Notes: generated by a model from the letters alone, not told the origin. 64,000 bases of DNA from Deltaproteobacteria bacterium (GCA_016190375.1 JACPQR010000156.1:40839-104838), one strand, 5' to 3'; shown: positions 18,084 to 27,178, counted from the first letter of the stretch. Program-made: numbers and translations.

Positions 18084-19421
18084 GTGAAACGGCTGCACAT
18101 CGAGACGTTCGGCTGTCAGATGAACGCCCACGACTCGGAGCGCGTGGCCGAGGTGATGCGACGCGCGGGCTACGAGATGGCGGCCACCGCGGACCAGGCA
18201 GACCTCCTGATCTTCAACACTTGCAGCATCCGCGAGAGCGCCGAGAACAAGCTGTACAGCGTGCTCGGCCGGCTGCGCCCCCTCAAGGAGCGCCGGAGCG
18301 ACCTCATCATCGCGGTCGGCGGCTGCGTGGGCCAGCAGCAAGGTCATAGGCTCCTGAGGAGGGTGCCGCACCTGGACGTGGTCTTCGGGCCGGACGACAT
18401 ACCGGCGCTGCCCGACCTCGTCCTTCGTATCCAGCACGGCTTCCCACCCATCGCCAGGACCGAGCTCGACACGGACGATCCGTTCTTCCTTCCAATAGAC
18501 CGGGCCAAGGGCGAGGCGAGCCCGAGCGCCTTCGTCACGATCATGAAGGGCTGCGACGAGCGGTGCACCTTCTGCATCGTTCCGCACGTCCGCGGTCCCG
18601 AGCGCTATCGCGCCGCGGCCGACGTGAAGAACGAGGTCGCCCGCCTGTGCGCCGGCGGCGTGAGCGAGGTGGTGCTGCTCGGGCAAACCGTGAACAGCTA
18701 CGATGGCGGCTGCACGTTCGCCGAGCTGCTCGCGCGCCTCGATCGGGTGGAGGGCCTTCGTCGCCTGCGCTACACGAGCCCTCATCCGCGGCACGTCGAC
18801 CCGGCGGTCGCCCGCGCGCACGCGGAGCTGCCCTCGCTCTGCGAGCACGTCCACCTGCCGGTGCAGAGCGGCTCGGACCGCGTGCTCAGGCGCATGCTCA
18901 GGCGACACACCCGCGCGGAGTACCTCGATCGCGTGAGGCTGCTGCGCGACGCTTGCCCGGGGCTCGGCTTGACGACGGACTTCATCGTAGGCTTCCCCGG
19001 CGAGATGCCCGAGGACTTCGAGGCGACCCTGAGCCTGGTCGAGGAGGTGCGCTTCGATGGTGCCTTCTCGTTCAAGTTCTCGCGCCGGCCGGGCACCGCT
19101 GCGCTCGATCTCGAGGACGACGTGCCGGAAGCCGAGAAGGACAGACGCCTCGCGCTGCTGATGGCGACGGTGGACGGGATCGCGGCGCGCAAGCGTCAGG
19201 ATCGCCTCGGCGAGGTTCACGAGGTGCTGATCACCGGGCCGAGCAAGCTCGGCGGGACACAACTCACGGGTCGTACGAGACGCAACGATGCAGTGAACTT
19301 CCATCCTCCTCCGGACCGCGCCGGGGACTCGCGCGAATGCGCCGTGGGGGCCTTCGTGCCGGTGGAGCTGATGCGCGTCACGGCGCATGCCTTCGAGGGA
19401 CGCCTCGCGGCGCAGGCCTGA
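18084..19421 (+). CDS. miaB: tRNA-2-methylthio-N6-isopentenyladenosine synthase MiaB
   Basis: 445 residues from a GTG start. The N-terminal UPF0004 domain binds one iron-sulfur cluster through Cys11 (FGCQMN), Cys47 (NTCSIRE) and Cys81 (GGCVGQ). The radical-SAM cluster is bound by Cys157, Cys161 and Cys164 (GCDERCTFCIVPH). The C-terminal 65 residues form the TRAM RNA-binding domain (VLITGPSKLGGTQLTGRTRRN). MiaB methylthiolates A37 of tRNAs reading U-starting codons. GCQMN and NTCSIR are diagnostic for MiaB against MtaB and RimO. It heads a five-gene plus-strand run; the next gene starts 20 bases after its stop. Confidence 0.96.
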   Translation: MKRLHIETFGCQMNAHDSERVAEVMRRAGYEMAATADQADLLIFNTCSIRESAENKLYSVLGRLRPLKERRSDLIIAVGGCVGQQQGHRLLRRVPHLDVVFGPDDIPALPDLVLRIQHGFPPIARTELDTDDPFFLPIDRAKGEASPSAFVTIMKGCDERCTFCIVPHVRGPERYRAAADVKNEVARLCAGGVSEVVLLGQTVNSYDGGCTFAELLARLDRVEGLRRLRYTSPHPRHVDPAVARAHAELPSLCEHVHLPVQSGSDRVLRRMLRRHTRAEYLDRVRLLRDACPGLGLTTDFIVGFPGEMPEDFEATLSLVEEVRFDGAFSFKFSRRPGTAALDLEDDVPEAEKDRRLALLMATVDGIAARKRQDRLGEVHEVLITGPSKLGGTQLTGRTRRNDAVNFHPPPDRAGDSRECAVGAFVPVELMRVTAHAFEGRLAAQA

Positions 19422-19441
19422 GGGGAAAAGGGGAGCGGCGG

Positions 19442-19945
19442 ATGCACGTGGAACTGGAGGTCTCGCAGGTCGCCGTGGATCCCTTCGTGAACTCGCCGGT
19501 CCTGGTGCTGCAGGAGCTGGGCGGGGGCCGCAAGCTGGTCGTCCGGATCGGCCAGATGGAGGCCGTGGCGCTCGTCTCCGTGCTGGAGAAGATCCCCCTG
19601 ACGCGCCCGACGGCGCACGACTTCGCGCTGGCGGCGGTGCGCGCCTTCTCCGGCGAGATCGTGCGCGTCGACTTCGATCCCGGCGTCGACCGGAACCCGG
19701 CGGCGATCGTCGTGGTTCGGGGCTCGGGTGCGTCTTGCAAGTCCGAGGTGGCGTTGCCCGCGCGGGTCGTCGACGCCGTCGCGATCGCGCTCCGATCCGG
19801 CGCGCCAATCCGGGCTGACGAGTCGCTGCTCGAGGACGGGTCGCCTCTCACGATGGGTCTTTTCCCGAGCACGGCCGATTGGCCCACCGCCGCGGCCGAC
19901 CTCGAGACGATCTCCGACGACGAGTTCCCGAAGTACAAGATGTGA
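19442..19945 (+). CDS. Bifunctional nuclease-family (DUF151) protein
   Basis: 167 residues with a purine-rich GGGGAG upstream of the ATG at 19442. The DUF151 signature is complete: NSPVLVLQE, LVVRIGQMEAVAL, RPTAHDFALAAV and the later LPARVVDAVAIALRSGAPI. The C terminus is acidic (LETISDDEFPKYKM). Family members include plant proteins with RNase/DNase activity; bacterial roles are poorly defined. The distance to miaB suggests co-transcription and perhaps RNA metabolism. Confidence 0.9.
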   Translation: MHVELEVSQVAVDPFVNSPVLVLQELGGGRKLVVRIGQMEAVALVSVLEKIPLTRPTAHDFALAAVRAFSGEIVRVDFDPGVDRNPAAIVVVRGSGASCKSEVALPARVVDAVAIALRSGAPIRADESLLEDGSPLTMGLFPSTADWPTAAADLETISDDEFPKYKM

Positions 19946-19995
19946 ACGCTACGGGCTATTGACTGCGCGTGGCCACGGAGGTATGGCGCGCCGCG

Positions 19996-21261
19996 ATGAA
20001 GTTCAGCGTTCTGCTCGCGATTGTCCTCCTGGCGTCCGGCTGCGGGAATTCGAGGTCCGACGACGACGATTCGCCCGACGGCGACTCCGACGCTGACTCG
20101 GACACGGATTCCGACGCCGACGGCGACTCCGACGGCGATGCCGACGCCGATGGCGACGGCGATGCGGACCCGATCCACATCCGGATCGGTCACCTGAACA
20201 TCAAGGAGGCCTCGACCGACAAGATCCTGGACGACGACGACGAGCAGGTGACCGCCGCGGCCGAGGTCCTGGGCCGCTTCGCCGCCGACATAGTCGACCT
20301 CAACGAGATCCAGTACGACATCGAGGACCTGCCCGTCCTGGGCATGCCCGGCGCGGACGACCGGACCGGGCCGGGCGGCTTCGACGGCGGCGCGGAGAAC
20401 GCCCTGCGCATCGCCGAACGCATACATGCCGCGGCGCCCGAGGTCGACTATCCCTACACGCTGACGACCGTCGGGAACTCCGGCTACTACTGGGAGGGAG
20501 AGGACTACGGGGAGTGGTCGTGGGAGCTCCGCGGCTGGGGCGAGTGGCCGGGCCGGTTCAACACCGCGGTGCTGTCGCGTTATCCGATCCTCACCGACCA
20601 GGTCCGCGTGGTCCACGACTTCGCGTGGGAGGACCTGCCCGAGAATCGAATCCAGCAGATGCGGGACGAGAACGGGATGGAGGTGCCCGAGGGCTTCCCG
20701 CTCTTCGAGAAGGCGCTCAACGTCGTCCCGATCGACCTGGGTCCCGAGGTGCTCTGGCTCGTGCTCCTGCACCCGACCGCCTCGCCTGCGGCGTTCGATC
20801 CGATCAACCCGTACCGGAACTACGACGAGCTGCGGGCGCTGGCGCTCTTCCTCGACGGAGAGCTGCCAGGTGTCGAGCCCCTGCCGGACGGTGCGAGGTT
20901 CGTCGTGAGCGGTGACCTGAACGGGGATCCCGACGACGGCGACGGCCTCGACGGGGCCGTGGCGCAGGTGCTCGACCATCCATCGCTCGTCGCGGTGTTC
21001 CCCACCGGCGCCGGCACGCGAGGTCAGAACGGCGAGTACAACACGTTCCTCGGAGGCTGCGGCAACGACGACGGTGCGACGGTCGAGGACCCGACCGTGA
21101 GGTTCCAGATGCAGCTCGACTACGTCCTCGCGTCGGCGAGCATCGGTCCACCGACCGAGACCGGCCTCTTCTTCCCCGACTTCCGGACCGAGCGCGAGGA
21201 CTTCGACCTCGCATGCCGAGCCTCGGACCACCGCTTCCTCTACATCGACATCGACCTTTGA
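19996..21261 (+). CDS. Endonuclease/exonuclease/phosphatase-family lipoprotein with Asp-rich linker
   Basis: 421 residues from the ATG at 19996; an upstream in-frame codon at 19969 would place a charged stretch before the signal. The lipobox is LLASGC. An Asp/Ser/Ala/Gly linker (bases 20050-20170) tethers an EEP domain. Catalytic features are HLNIKE, VDLNEIQ, a GRFNTAVLSRYPI segment, SGDLNGDPDD and the terminal ASDHRFLYIDI. The enzyme should be metal-dependent and act on phosphoester bonds outside the inner membrane; the substrate (nucleic acid, lipid or sugar phosphate) cannot be told. Its stop overlaps a TTG start of the next gene. Confidence 0.88.
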   Translation: MKFSVLLAIVLLASGCGNSRSDDDDSPDGDSDADSDTDSDADGDSDGDADADGDGDADPIHIRIGHLNIKEASTDKILDDDDEQVTAAAEVLGRFAADIVDLNEIQYDIEDLPVLGMPGADDRTGPGGFDGGAENALRIAERIHAAAPEVDYPYTLTTVGNSGYYWEGEDYGEWSWELRGWGEWPGRFNTAVLSRYPILTDQVRVVHDFAWEDLPENRIQQMRDENGMEVPEGFPLFEKALNVVPIDLGPEVLWLVLLHPTASPAAFDPINPYRNYDELRALALFLDGELPGVEPLPDGARFVVSGDLNGDPDDGDGLDGAVAQVLDHPSLVAVFPTGAGTRGQNGEYNTFLGGCGNDDGATVEDPTVRFQMQLDYVLASASIGPPTETGLFFPDFRTEREDFDLACRASDHRFLYIDIDL

Positions 21262-21659
21262 GCCTTCCTGTCCGCAGAGTGGCGGCCTGGATCCCGGCCG
21301 TTTCCTACATGGCGCTCATCTTCGTCATGTCGTCCTTACGCTTTCCGGGCGTTGCACTGCCGCGCAACTCCGACAAGGGGATCCACTTCGTCGAATACGC
21401 CATCCTCGCGCTGCTCCTCCTGTTCGCGCTCAGGCGGTCCTCGACTTGGTCACCTCGTGCCCTGGCGCTCGTCGCATGGATCGTGGCGGCCGCCTACGGC
21501 GCCACTGACGAGCTGCACCAGGCGTTCGTGCCCGGGCGGTACTGCTCGGGGTACGACTGGCTCGCCGACGCGACGGGAGCCGGCCTGGCGGTTTTCATGG
21601 GCGCCAAACTCTCGAAAGGAAGATCGCGTGGCACCGACCATCCTGCCGTTTCGCGGTAA
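21258..21659 (+). CDS. VanZ-like membrane protein
   Basis: 133 residues if translation begins at the TTG at 21258, which overlaps the preceding stop as TTGA; a GTG at 21279 is the alternative. Three to four membrane helices are visible (WIPAVSYMALIFVMSSL, YAILALLLLFAL, ALALVAWIVAAAYGATDE). The VanZ-family signature ATDELHQAFVPGR...DWLADATGAGLA is intact. VanZ-like proteins are small envelope proteins; some confer low-level teicoplanin resistance, but most have unknown roles. The 3' end overlaps the next gene by 32 bases. Confidence 0.82.
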   Translation: MSLPVRRVAAWIPAVSYMALIFVMSSLRFPGVALPRNSDKGIHFVEYAILALLLLFALRRSSTWSPRALALVAWIVAAAYGATDELHQAFVPGRYCSGYDWLADATGAGLAVFMGAKLSKGRSRGTDHPAVSR

Positions 21660-22146
21660 GACGCCGTCCATCGACCCGAGCGCGTACTTGGCGCCGACCG
21701 CCTCGGTCATCGGGGACGTGGTCATTGGGCCGCGCTCCAGCATCTGGTTCGGCGCGGTCGTGCGCGGCGACGTGTTCCACATCCGCATCGGCGCCGGCAC
21801 GAACATCCAGGACAACTGCGTCGTCCACGTCACCCACGACCGGAGCGCCACGATCGTGGGCGACGACTGCACGGTCGGCCACGGCGCCGTCCTGCACGGC
21901 TGCGCGATCGGCGACCGGGTCCTCGTCGGAATCGGCTCCGTGATCCTGGACGACGCGGAGGTTGCCTCCGACGTCCTCGTGGGCGCCGGGTCGCTCGTCA
22001 CGATCGGGACCAAGGTCCCGCCGCGCTCGCTCGTACTGGGCCGCCCGGCGCGTGTGGTCCGCTCCCTGACGGATGAAGAGGTGGCCGGGCTCGCCGAGGC
22101 CGCGCGGCTCTACGTCGACTTCCGGGGCGAGTATCTGGGAGCCTAG
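21628..22146 (+). CDS. Gamma-class carbonic anhydrase family protein
   Basis: 172 residues from the GTG at 21628, preceded by AAAGGAAG. The left-handed beta-helix hexapeptides are plain (GDVVIGPRSSIWFGAVVRGDV). The three expected zinc ligands are present: His in NCVVHVTHD and two in VGHGAVLHGC. Short YrdA/PaaY-like members lack the acidic loop of the archaeal Cam enzyme, and many show little carbonic anhydrase activity, so the function is assigned at family level only. The stop is TAG within a CTAG shared with the convergent kinase gene. Confidence 0.92.
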   Translation: MAPTILPFRGKTPSIDPSAYLAPTASVIGDVVIGPRSSIWFGAVVRGDVFHIRIGAGTNIQDNCVVHVTHDRSATIVGDDCTVGHGAVLHGCAIGDRVLVGIGSVILDDAEVASDVLVGAGSLVTIGTKVPPRSLVLGRPARVVRSLTDEEVAGLAEAARLYVDFRGEYLGA

Positions 22147-23927
22147 CGCGGCTCCGGCAGCCCCTTCGGATAGAGGACGGGTACCGGGCGCTCCATGCCC
22201 AGGTACAGCCTGTCTATCGCCGCCGTGATGGCGGAAGGCCTCGCGAAGAAGGCCTTGCAGCGGACGCCCGAGTGGGCCTCGATCTCGACGAGCGCTGCCC
22301 TGGCGTCGGGCTCGGACATCGCCACGCACAGGACGGAGCGTCCGTGCGCTTTCTCCTGGCGGAACGGGACAATCGTCTTCGCCTGGGCGAGGCTGAGCGG
22401 TACGAGGCTCGCGAGCGAGCCGGGCAGGGTCCACGAGGCGAGGTCGACCGTCGGGACTCCGTGGACGGACGACAGGGCGTGGCACAGCTCGGATTCGCCG
22501 AGCAGATGTTCGCCGAGAAGGGCGCGGGCGAGGCTCGAGCGGTCGCGCTCTGCCGCCGCGAGCGCCTGGTCGACACCGGCCCGACCGAGCAGCGCCTGCG
22601 CCTCCAGGTGCTCGATCAGCTTGTCGTCGCTCGCAGCCGTCCGGCGCGGCGCGGGAAGGGGAGGCGGCGGGGCCGGCCGGCCCTGGATCTCCGGTCGTTC
22701 GAGCCGGACCGGTTTCGACACGATCAGCTCCTGCTCGACGACCGGGGAATGGACGACCTCAGGGAACTCGTCCGGTACCGTCACGGTCTCGAGTGGCTTC
22801 TCCGGAACGAACGCGCGAGACGGCGGCCGCTTCGGTATTGCGCGCCCAGGCGCCGGGGCCTCGGCTTCGCTCGGGCCCTGGGCGGCCTGCGCCCGGTCCC
22901 GCCCGATTTGCGGGACGTCGGGAGAGGTCGGAGTGGCGGGCGTGCTCTCGGACGGGTCGGTCGCCAGCCCGTCGCGGCGCAGGCCGCGTCGGCGAAGCTC
23001 CGCGGGGCAAGCCCGCTCGAGGAAGGCGGCCAGATCCTCGGCGACGGCGTCCAGGTCGTGCTCCTTCGCGTATCCGTCGAGCGCCGCCCTGAGGTCGCGG
23101 GCCGTCTGGTGGCGGGCGGATGGGTCGGCCGACAGAGCCTTTCGCAGGATGGGCTGCAGCCGCTCCGTGCCGGGCACGCCGACGAGCTCGAGCCGTGGCA
23201 CATCGGCCTTCTTCGCGAGCTCGAGGGTCCCCATCTCCGTCTCGGCGCGGTACAGGCGGCGGGACGAGAGGAGCTCCCACAGGATGATCCCCGCGGAGAA
23301 GACGTCGCTGCGCCAGTCGACGGGCTCGCCCAGGGCCTGTTCCGGGGAGAGGTGCGAGAACTTGCCTGCCGCCGAAGTCGCGATCGTCGGCGCGTCGCAG
23401 AGCGCGATCGCGACTCCGAAGTCGCACAGCTTGACCGCGCCATCGCGCGAGATGAGGACGTTGGACGGCGAGACGTCGCGGTGGACGATGCCGAGGGGCA
23501 TGCCGCCGGCATCCCGCTGCCGGTGGGCATAGTCGAGGCCGCGGCAGAGCTCCCGAACGACGTAGAGCGCGAGCGGCAAGGGCAGCCTCGCGCCATCGTG
23601 GCGCAGCCTGGCCCGCATCACACCGAGGTCGAGCCCGTCGACGAACTCCATCGCCAGGAAGAGGTGCCCGTCGACCTGGCCAGAGTCGAACACCTGCGCG
23701 ATGTTCCGGTGCTGCAGGACCGAGCCGAGGCGGGCCTCGCCCAAGAACCTCTCGACGAAACTAGGATCCTCCGACAGGGCGGGCAGCATCCGCTTGACCA
23801 CCACGAGCCTTCGAAACCCGTACACGCCCTCCGCCTTCGCGAGGAAGACGTGTGACATGCCACCGCGGGCGAGCAGAGACGTGAGCACGAACTTCCCGAA
23901 CGGCTGCGGAAACCCGCCGCCGCTCAT
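22143..23927 (-). CDS. Ser/Thr protein kinase with C-terminal MshEN-like domain
   Basis: 594 residues. The kinase domain spans about residues 11-290: Gly-rich loop LLARGGMSHVF, Lys45, HRD at 149-151 (HRDVSPSN), DFG at 169-171 and an SPEQ segment in the activation region. All catalytic residues are present. A Pro/Glu-rich linker (about 310-430) leads to a domain (435-577) resembling the MshEN/GspE N-terminal fold: LGRAGVDQALAAA..., HGVPTVDLASW, VPLSLAQAKTIVPF and a terminal ITAAIDRLY. MshEN domains can bind c-di-GMP. No transmembrane helix is seen. The gene ends an operon with lepB (13-base gap). Confidence 0.9.
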   Translation of the reverse strand: MSGGGFPQPFGKFVLTSLLARGGMSHVFLAKAEGVYGFRRLVVVKRMLPALSEDPSFVERFLGEARLGSVLQHRNIAQVFDSGQVDGHLFLAMEFVDGLDLGVMRARLRHDGARLPLPLALYVVRELCRGLDYAHRQRDAGGMPLGIVHRDVSPSNVLISRDGAVKLCDFGVAIALCDAPTIATSAAGKFSHLSPEQALGEPVDWRSDVFSAGIILWELLSSRRLYRAETEMGTLELAKKADVPRLELVGVPGTERLQPILRKALSADPSARHQTARDLRAALDGYAKEHDLDAVAEDLAAFLERACPAELRRRGLRRDGLATDPSESTPATPTSPDVPQIGRDRAQAAQGPSEAEAPAPGRAIPKRPPSRAFVPEKPLETVTVPDEFPEVVHSPVVEQELIVSKPVRLERPEIQGRPAPPPPLPAPRRTAASDDKLIEHLEAQALLGRAGVDQALAAAERDRSSLARALLGEHLLGESELCHALSSVHGVPTVDLASWTLPGSLASLVPLSLAQAKTIVPFRQEKAHGRSVLCVAMSEPDARAALVEIEAHSGVRCKAFFARPSAITAAIDRLYLGMERPVPVLYPKGLPEPR

Positions 23928-23940
23928 GGGGCACCGTGCT

Positions 23941-25242
23941 TCACTCCGCCGGACCCCGCGAACGTTCGGCCTCCGCGGTGCCGCGCCGGGCGCCGCGCAC
24001 GCCGGCCTCGACGCAGCGCTCGACGCCGCGCTCGACCTCGCGGGCCGCGTGGGGATTGCCCATGATCCAGCGCCCGATTCGCTCGAGGCGCATGCCGCCG
24101 GGGCTGCCGTTGGACCACCAGATGAAGAGCGCCCGGCCCTTGATGTACGAGAGAGGGACCCCCTGCCAGTAGCGACTGTCGTGCGAGTTGTCGCGGTTGT
24201 CGCCCATGACGAAGACCTCGCCCCGCTTGACCCTCCAGGGGCCATAATCACGGCGATAGTTCTCACGATCGTAGATCGTCAGGTGCGGCACGCTGCCCGT
24301 GAACTCCACGTACAGGTCGCTGTCCTTGGTCTCTATCTGGTGCGTGAACGAGTTCTGGTCGCGATACTCGTACTCCCCGACGTAGCACCGCGGCACCGGG
24401 CGGTCGTTGAGGTAGAGCTGCGTCCGTCGCATCTCGATCTTGTCGCCCTCGACGCCGACGATCCGCTTGATGAAGTCCTTGGAGATGTCGCGCGGATAGC
24501 GAAAGACGATCACCTCGCCGCGCCGGGGCTCGCGGACGTGCTCGAAGAACTTCACCGTGGTCCAGGGGACCTGCAGGCCGAAGACGTACTTGTTGACGAA
24601 GATGTGATCGCCGACCTCGAGGGTCGGGATCATCGAGCCGGACGGGATCTTGAACGCCTCCACCACGAAGGCCCTGAGGAAGAGCGCCACGAGCACCGCG
24701 ACCCCGATCGACTCGGCATACTCGCGCATCGTGCTCTTGCGAGCGAAGGCGAGGTGCTCCTCGACCTTGAGATCGAGGCGGCGGAACGTCTTGACCACGC
24801 CCTCGTCCTTGCCGCCCTTGATCGCGCTCCGGAGCTCCTCGAGCTCCGACTCCATCTCCGTGCGGACCTCCTCCTCGAGCCGATGGGCGTGCTTGCGCAG
24901 AAGCCTCCTCGTCTCCTTCATGAGGTGGCGGGCCTCACGGCGGATCTTGCGCATGTTGGACCGGTGGCGCAGCACGCGGTCCGACAACCCCCGGTTCGGG
25001 AGCCGATCGCGGAAGCCGAGCGCGATGATCTCGAGCGCCGCGAACGCCATCAGGAAATGCCACGGCGCGACGCCGTCGATCCAGCCGACGTCCTCCGCGA
25101 CGATCACGAACAGGACGGCGACGATCGCGGGCACGCCGACGAACCAGAAGAGTGACCACAGACGACGGGACAGCGAGTCTGGCCCTGGCCCGGCCGCGAC
25201 CGGACCATCGCGTCGGCGGCGGTCTTCGGATCCCTGAGACAT
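23941..25242 (-). CDS. lepB: Signal peptidase I with long N-terminal extension
   Basis: 433 residues. The catalytic Ser203 (FKIPSGSMIPTL) and Lys259 (DFIKRIVGVEGD) are present, as is the C-terminal box VKRGEVFVMGDNRDNSHDSR. It cleaves signal peptides of exported proteins, of which this region encodes many. Upstream of the usual transmembrane anchor (IGVAVLVALFLRAFVVEAF) lie about 170 extra residues. These hold two hydrophobic helices (about 28-53 and 62-78) and a charged, probably coiled-coil stretch (RLLRKHAHRLEEEVRTEMES). It lies between lepA and the kinase; the lepA-lepB order is common in proteobacteria. Confidence 0.95.
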   Translation of the reverse strand: MSQGSEDRRRRDGPVAAGPGPDSLSRRLWSLFWFVGVPAIVAVLFVIVAEDVGWIDGVAPWHFLMAFAALEIIALGFRDRLPNRGLSDRVLRHRSNMRKIRREARHLMKETRRLLRKHAHRLEEEVRTEMESELEELRSAIKGGKDEGVVKTFRRLDLKVEEHLAFARKSTMREYAESIGVAVLVALFLRAFVVEAFKIPSGSMIPTLEVGDHIFVNKYVFGLQVPWTTVKFFEHVREPRRGEVIVFRYPRDISKDFIKRIVGVEGDKIEMRRTQLYLNDRPVPRCYVGEYEYRDQNSFTHQIETKDSDLYVEFTGSVPHLTIYDRENYRRDYGPWRVKRGEVFVMGDNRDNSHDSRYWQGVPLSYIKGRALFIWWSNGSPGGMRLERIGRWIMGNPHAAREVERGVERCVEAGVRGARRGTAEAERSRGPAE

Positions 25243-25253
25243 GTTTTTTTCTC

Positions 25254-25282
25254 AGTGTACCGGTGGTTTCCCCTGCGGGCAA
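25254..25282 (-). promoter_or_regulatory. Possible promoter for lepB
   Basis: On the minus strand TTGCCC (25277-25282) and TACACT (25254-25259) are 17 bases apart. The -10 is only 11 bases from the lepB ATG and is followed by a run of seven A, so the transcript would be nearly leaderless. This could be chance; lepB may instead be read from upstream. Confidence 0.25.
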
Positions 25283-25341
25283 TTCACCGACCAATCGCTC
25301 GGCTTCCCCCGTCGACCTACGGCCGCCGGGGCCGCGGCATT

Positions 25342-27144
25342 TCAGTCCGTCTTGAGAATCGCCAGGAAGGCCTCCTGCGGGATCTCGACGGCGCCGACCT
25401 GCTTCATGCGCTTCTTCCCCTCCTTCTGCTTCTCGAGGAGCTTCCGCTTGCGTGAGATGTCGCCACCGTAGCACTTGGCGGTCACGTCCTTGCGCACGGC
25501 CTTGACCGTCGTCCGGGCGATCACCTTCGAGCCCAGCGCAGCCTGGATCGCGACCTCGTACTGCTGGCGCGGGATGATCTCCTTCAGCTTGCGCGCCAGG
25601 TCGGATCCCTTCTGCATCGCCCTGGCCCGATGGACGATCACGCTCAGGGCGTCCAGCGGGTCTCCGTTGACGAGCATGTCGAGCTTGACGAGATCCCCCG
25701 GCCTGTAGCCGATCGGCTCGTAGTCCATCGACGCGTAGCCACGAGAGATCCCCTTGAGCCGGTCGTGGAAGTCGAAGAGGACCTCCGCCATCGGGAGCTC
25801 GTACGTCACGATCACCCGCTCCTTCGAGGCGTACTGGATCCCCTTCTGCGTCCCCCGGCGCTCCTCGCAGAGGCGAAGGACGGGGCCCACCATGTCGGAG
25901 GGAACGTGGATCGAGAGCCGCAGGTACGGCTCGTCGATCGATTCGAGCTTGACCGGGGGCGGAAGCTTCGCCGGGTTCTCCACCGTGACGGTCTGCCCGT
26001 CGGTCGTGTGCACCTGGTACACGACGGAGGGTGCCGTCGTCACCAGATCGAGGTCGTACTCGCGCTCGAGGCGCTCCTGCACGATCTCCATGTGAAGCAG
26101 CCCCAGAAACCCGCAGCGGAACCCGAACCCGAGTGCCTGGGACGTGTCGGGCTCGAAGACGAAGGCGCTGTCGTTGAGCCGGAGCTTCTCGAGGGCGTCC
26201 CTGAGCTCGCCGTAGTCGGCCGAGTCCGTGGGGAACACCCCGGCGAAGACCATCGGCTTGACCTCCTTGAAACCGGGCAGGGGCGCCTGGGCACGCTGGC
26301 GGGCCTCGGTCAGGGTGTCGCCGATCTTGGTCTCGTGGACGCTCTTGATGTTCGCGACGACGAAGCCGACCTCGCCGGGCCCGATCTCGTCGAGCTCACG
26401 TGGATGCGGGTCGAAGACGCCGAGCTCGACCACCTCGACCTCGTTGCGGGTCGCCATCAGCATCACGCGCTGGCCCTTGCGGACAGCGCCGTCGACCACC
26501 CGAACCATGATCACGGCCCCGCGATACGCGTCGTACCAGGAGTCGAACACGAGCGCCCTGAGCGGAGCGGCCGGGTCGCCGCGGGGCGGCGGGACCTTCT
26601 GGACGATCGCCTCGAGGACTTCTGGAACGCCCGTTCCGTCCTTGGCCGAACAGGCGATCGCATCCTTGCAGTCGAGCCCGATCACCTCCTCGATCTGGCG
26701 AATCGAGCCGGGGACGTCACTCGACGCGAGGTCGATCTTGTTCAAGACCGGGATGATCTCCAGGTTCCCCTCGAGCGCCAGGTAGACGTTGGCCAGAGTC
26801 TGCGCCTCGACTCCCTGGGTCGAGTCGACGACCAGGAGCGCCCCCTCGCAAGCCGCGAGGGAGCGCGACACCTCGTAGCTGAAGTCCACGTGCCCGGGCG
26901 TGTCGATCAGGTTGAGCTGGTACTCGATCCCGCCCTTGGCCCGATGGCGGAGGCGGACCGTCTGAGCCTTGATGGTGATCCCGCGCTCCCGCTCGATGTC
27001 CATCTTGTCGAGGAACTGGTCGCGCTGCTCGCGCGCGGTCAACGCGCCGGTCAGCTCCAGGATCCGATCGGCGAGCGTGCTCTTGCCGTGGTCGATGTGC
27101 GCGATGATCGCGAAGTTGCGGATGAGTCTGGGATCGTGCGGCAT
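25342..27144 (-). CDS. lepA: Translation elongation factor 4 (LepA)
   Basis: 600 residues, the usual length. The GTPase motifs are IAHIDHGKST, DTPGHVDF and NKIDLASSD, followed by EF-G-like domains II, III and V and the LepA-specific C-terminal domain (LVNGDPLDALSVIVHR, ISRKRKLLEKQKEGKKRMK). It is a ribosome-binding GTPase that back-translocates stalled ribosomes or assists initiation. It sits 34 bases after a secreted-protein gene and 99 bases before lepB. Confidence 0.97.
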   Translation of the reverse strand: MPHDPRLIRNFAIIAHIDHGKSTLADRILELTGALTAREQRDQFLDKMDIERERGITIKAQTVRLRHRAKGGIEYQLNLIDTPGHVDFSYEVSRSLAACEGALLVVDSTQGVEAQTLANVYLALEGNLEIIPVLNKIDLASSDVPGSIRQIEEVIGLDCKDAIACSAKDGTGVPEVLEAIVQKVPPPRGDPAAPLRALVFDSWYDAYRGAVIMVRVVDGAVRKGQRVMLMATRNEVEVVELGVFDPHPRELDEIGPGEVGFVVANIKSVHETKIGDTLTEARQRAQAPLPGFKEVKPMVFAGVFPTDSADYGELRDALEKLRLNDSAFVFEPDTSQALGFGFRCGFLGLLHMEIVQERLEREYDLDLVTTAPSVVYQVHTTDGQTVTVENPAKLPPPVKLESIDEPYLRLSIHVPSDMVGPVLRLCEERRGTQKGIQYASKERVIVTYELPMAEVLFDFHDRLKGISRGYASMDYEPIGYRPGDLVKLDMLVNGDPLDALSVIVHRARAMQKGSDLARKLKEIIPRQQYEVAIQAALGSKVIARTTVKAVRKDVTAKCYGGDISRKRKLLEKQKEGKKRMKQVGAVEIPQEAFLAILKTD

Positions 27145-27178
27145 GGGGAGCCGCCTGGTTTAGCACAAAAGGAGGGAG

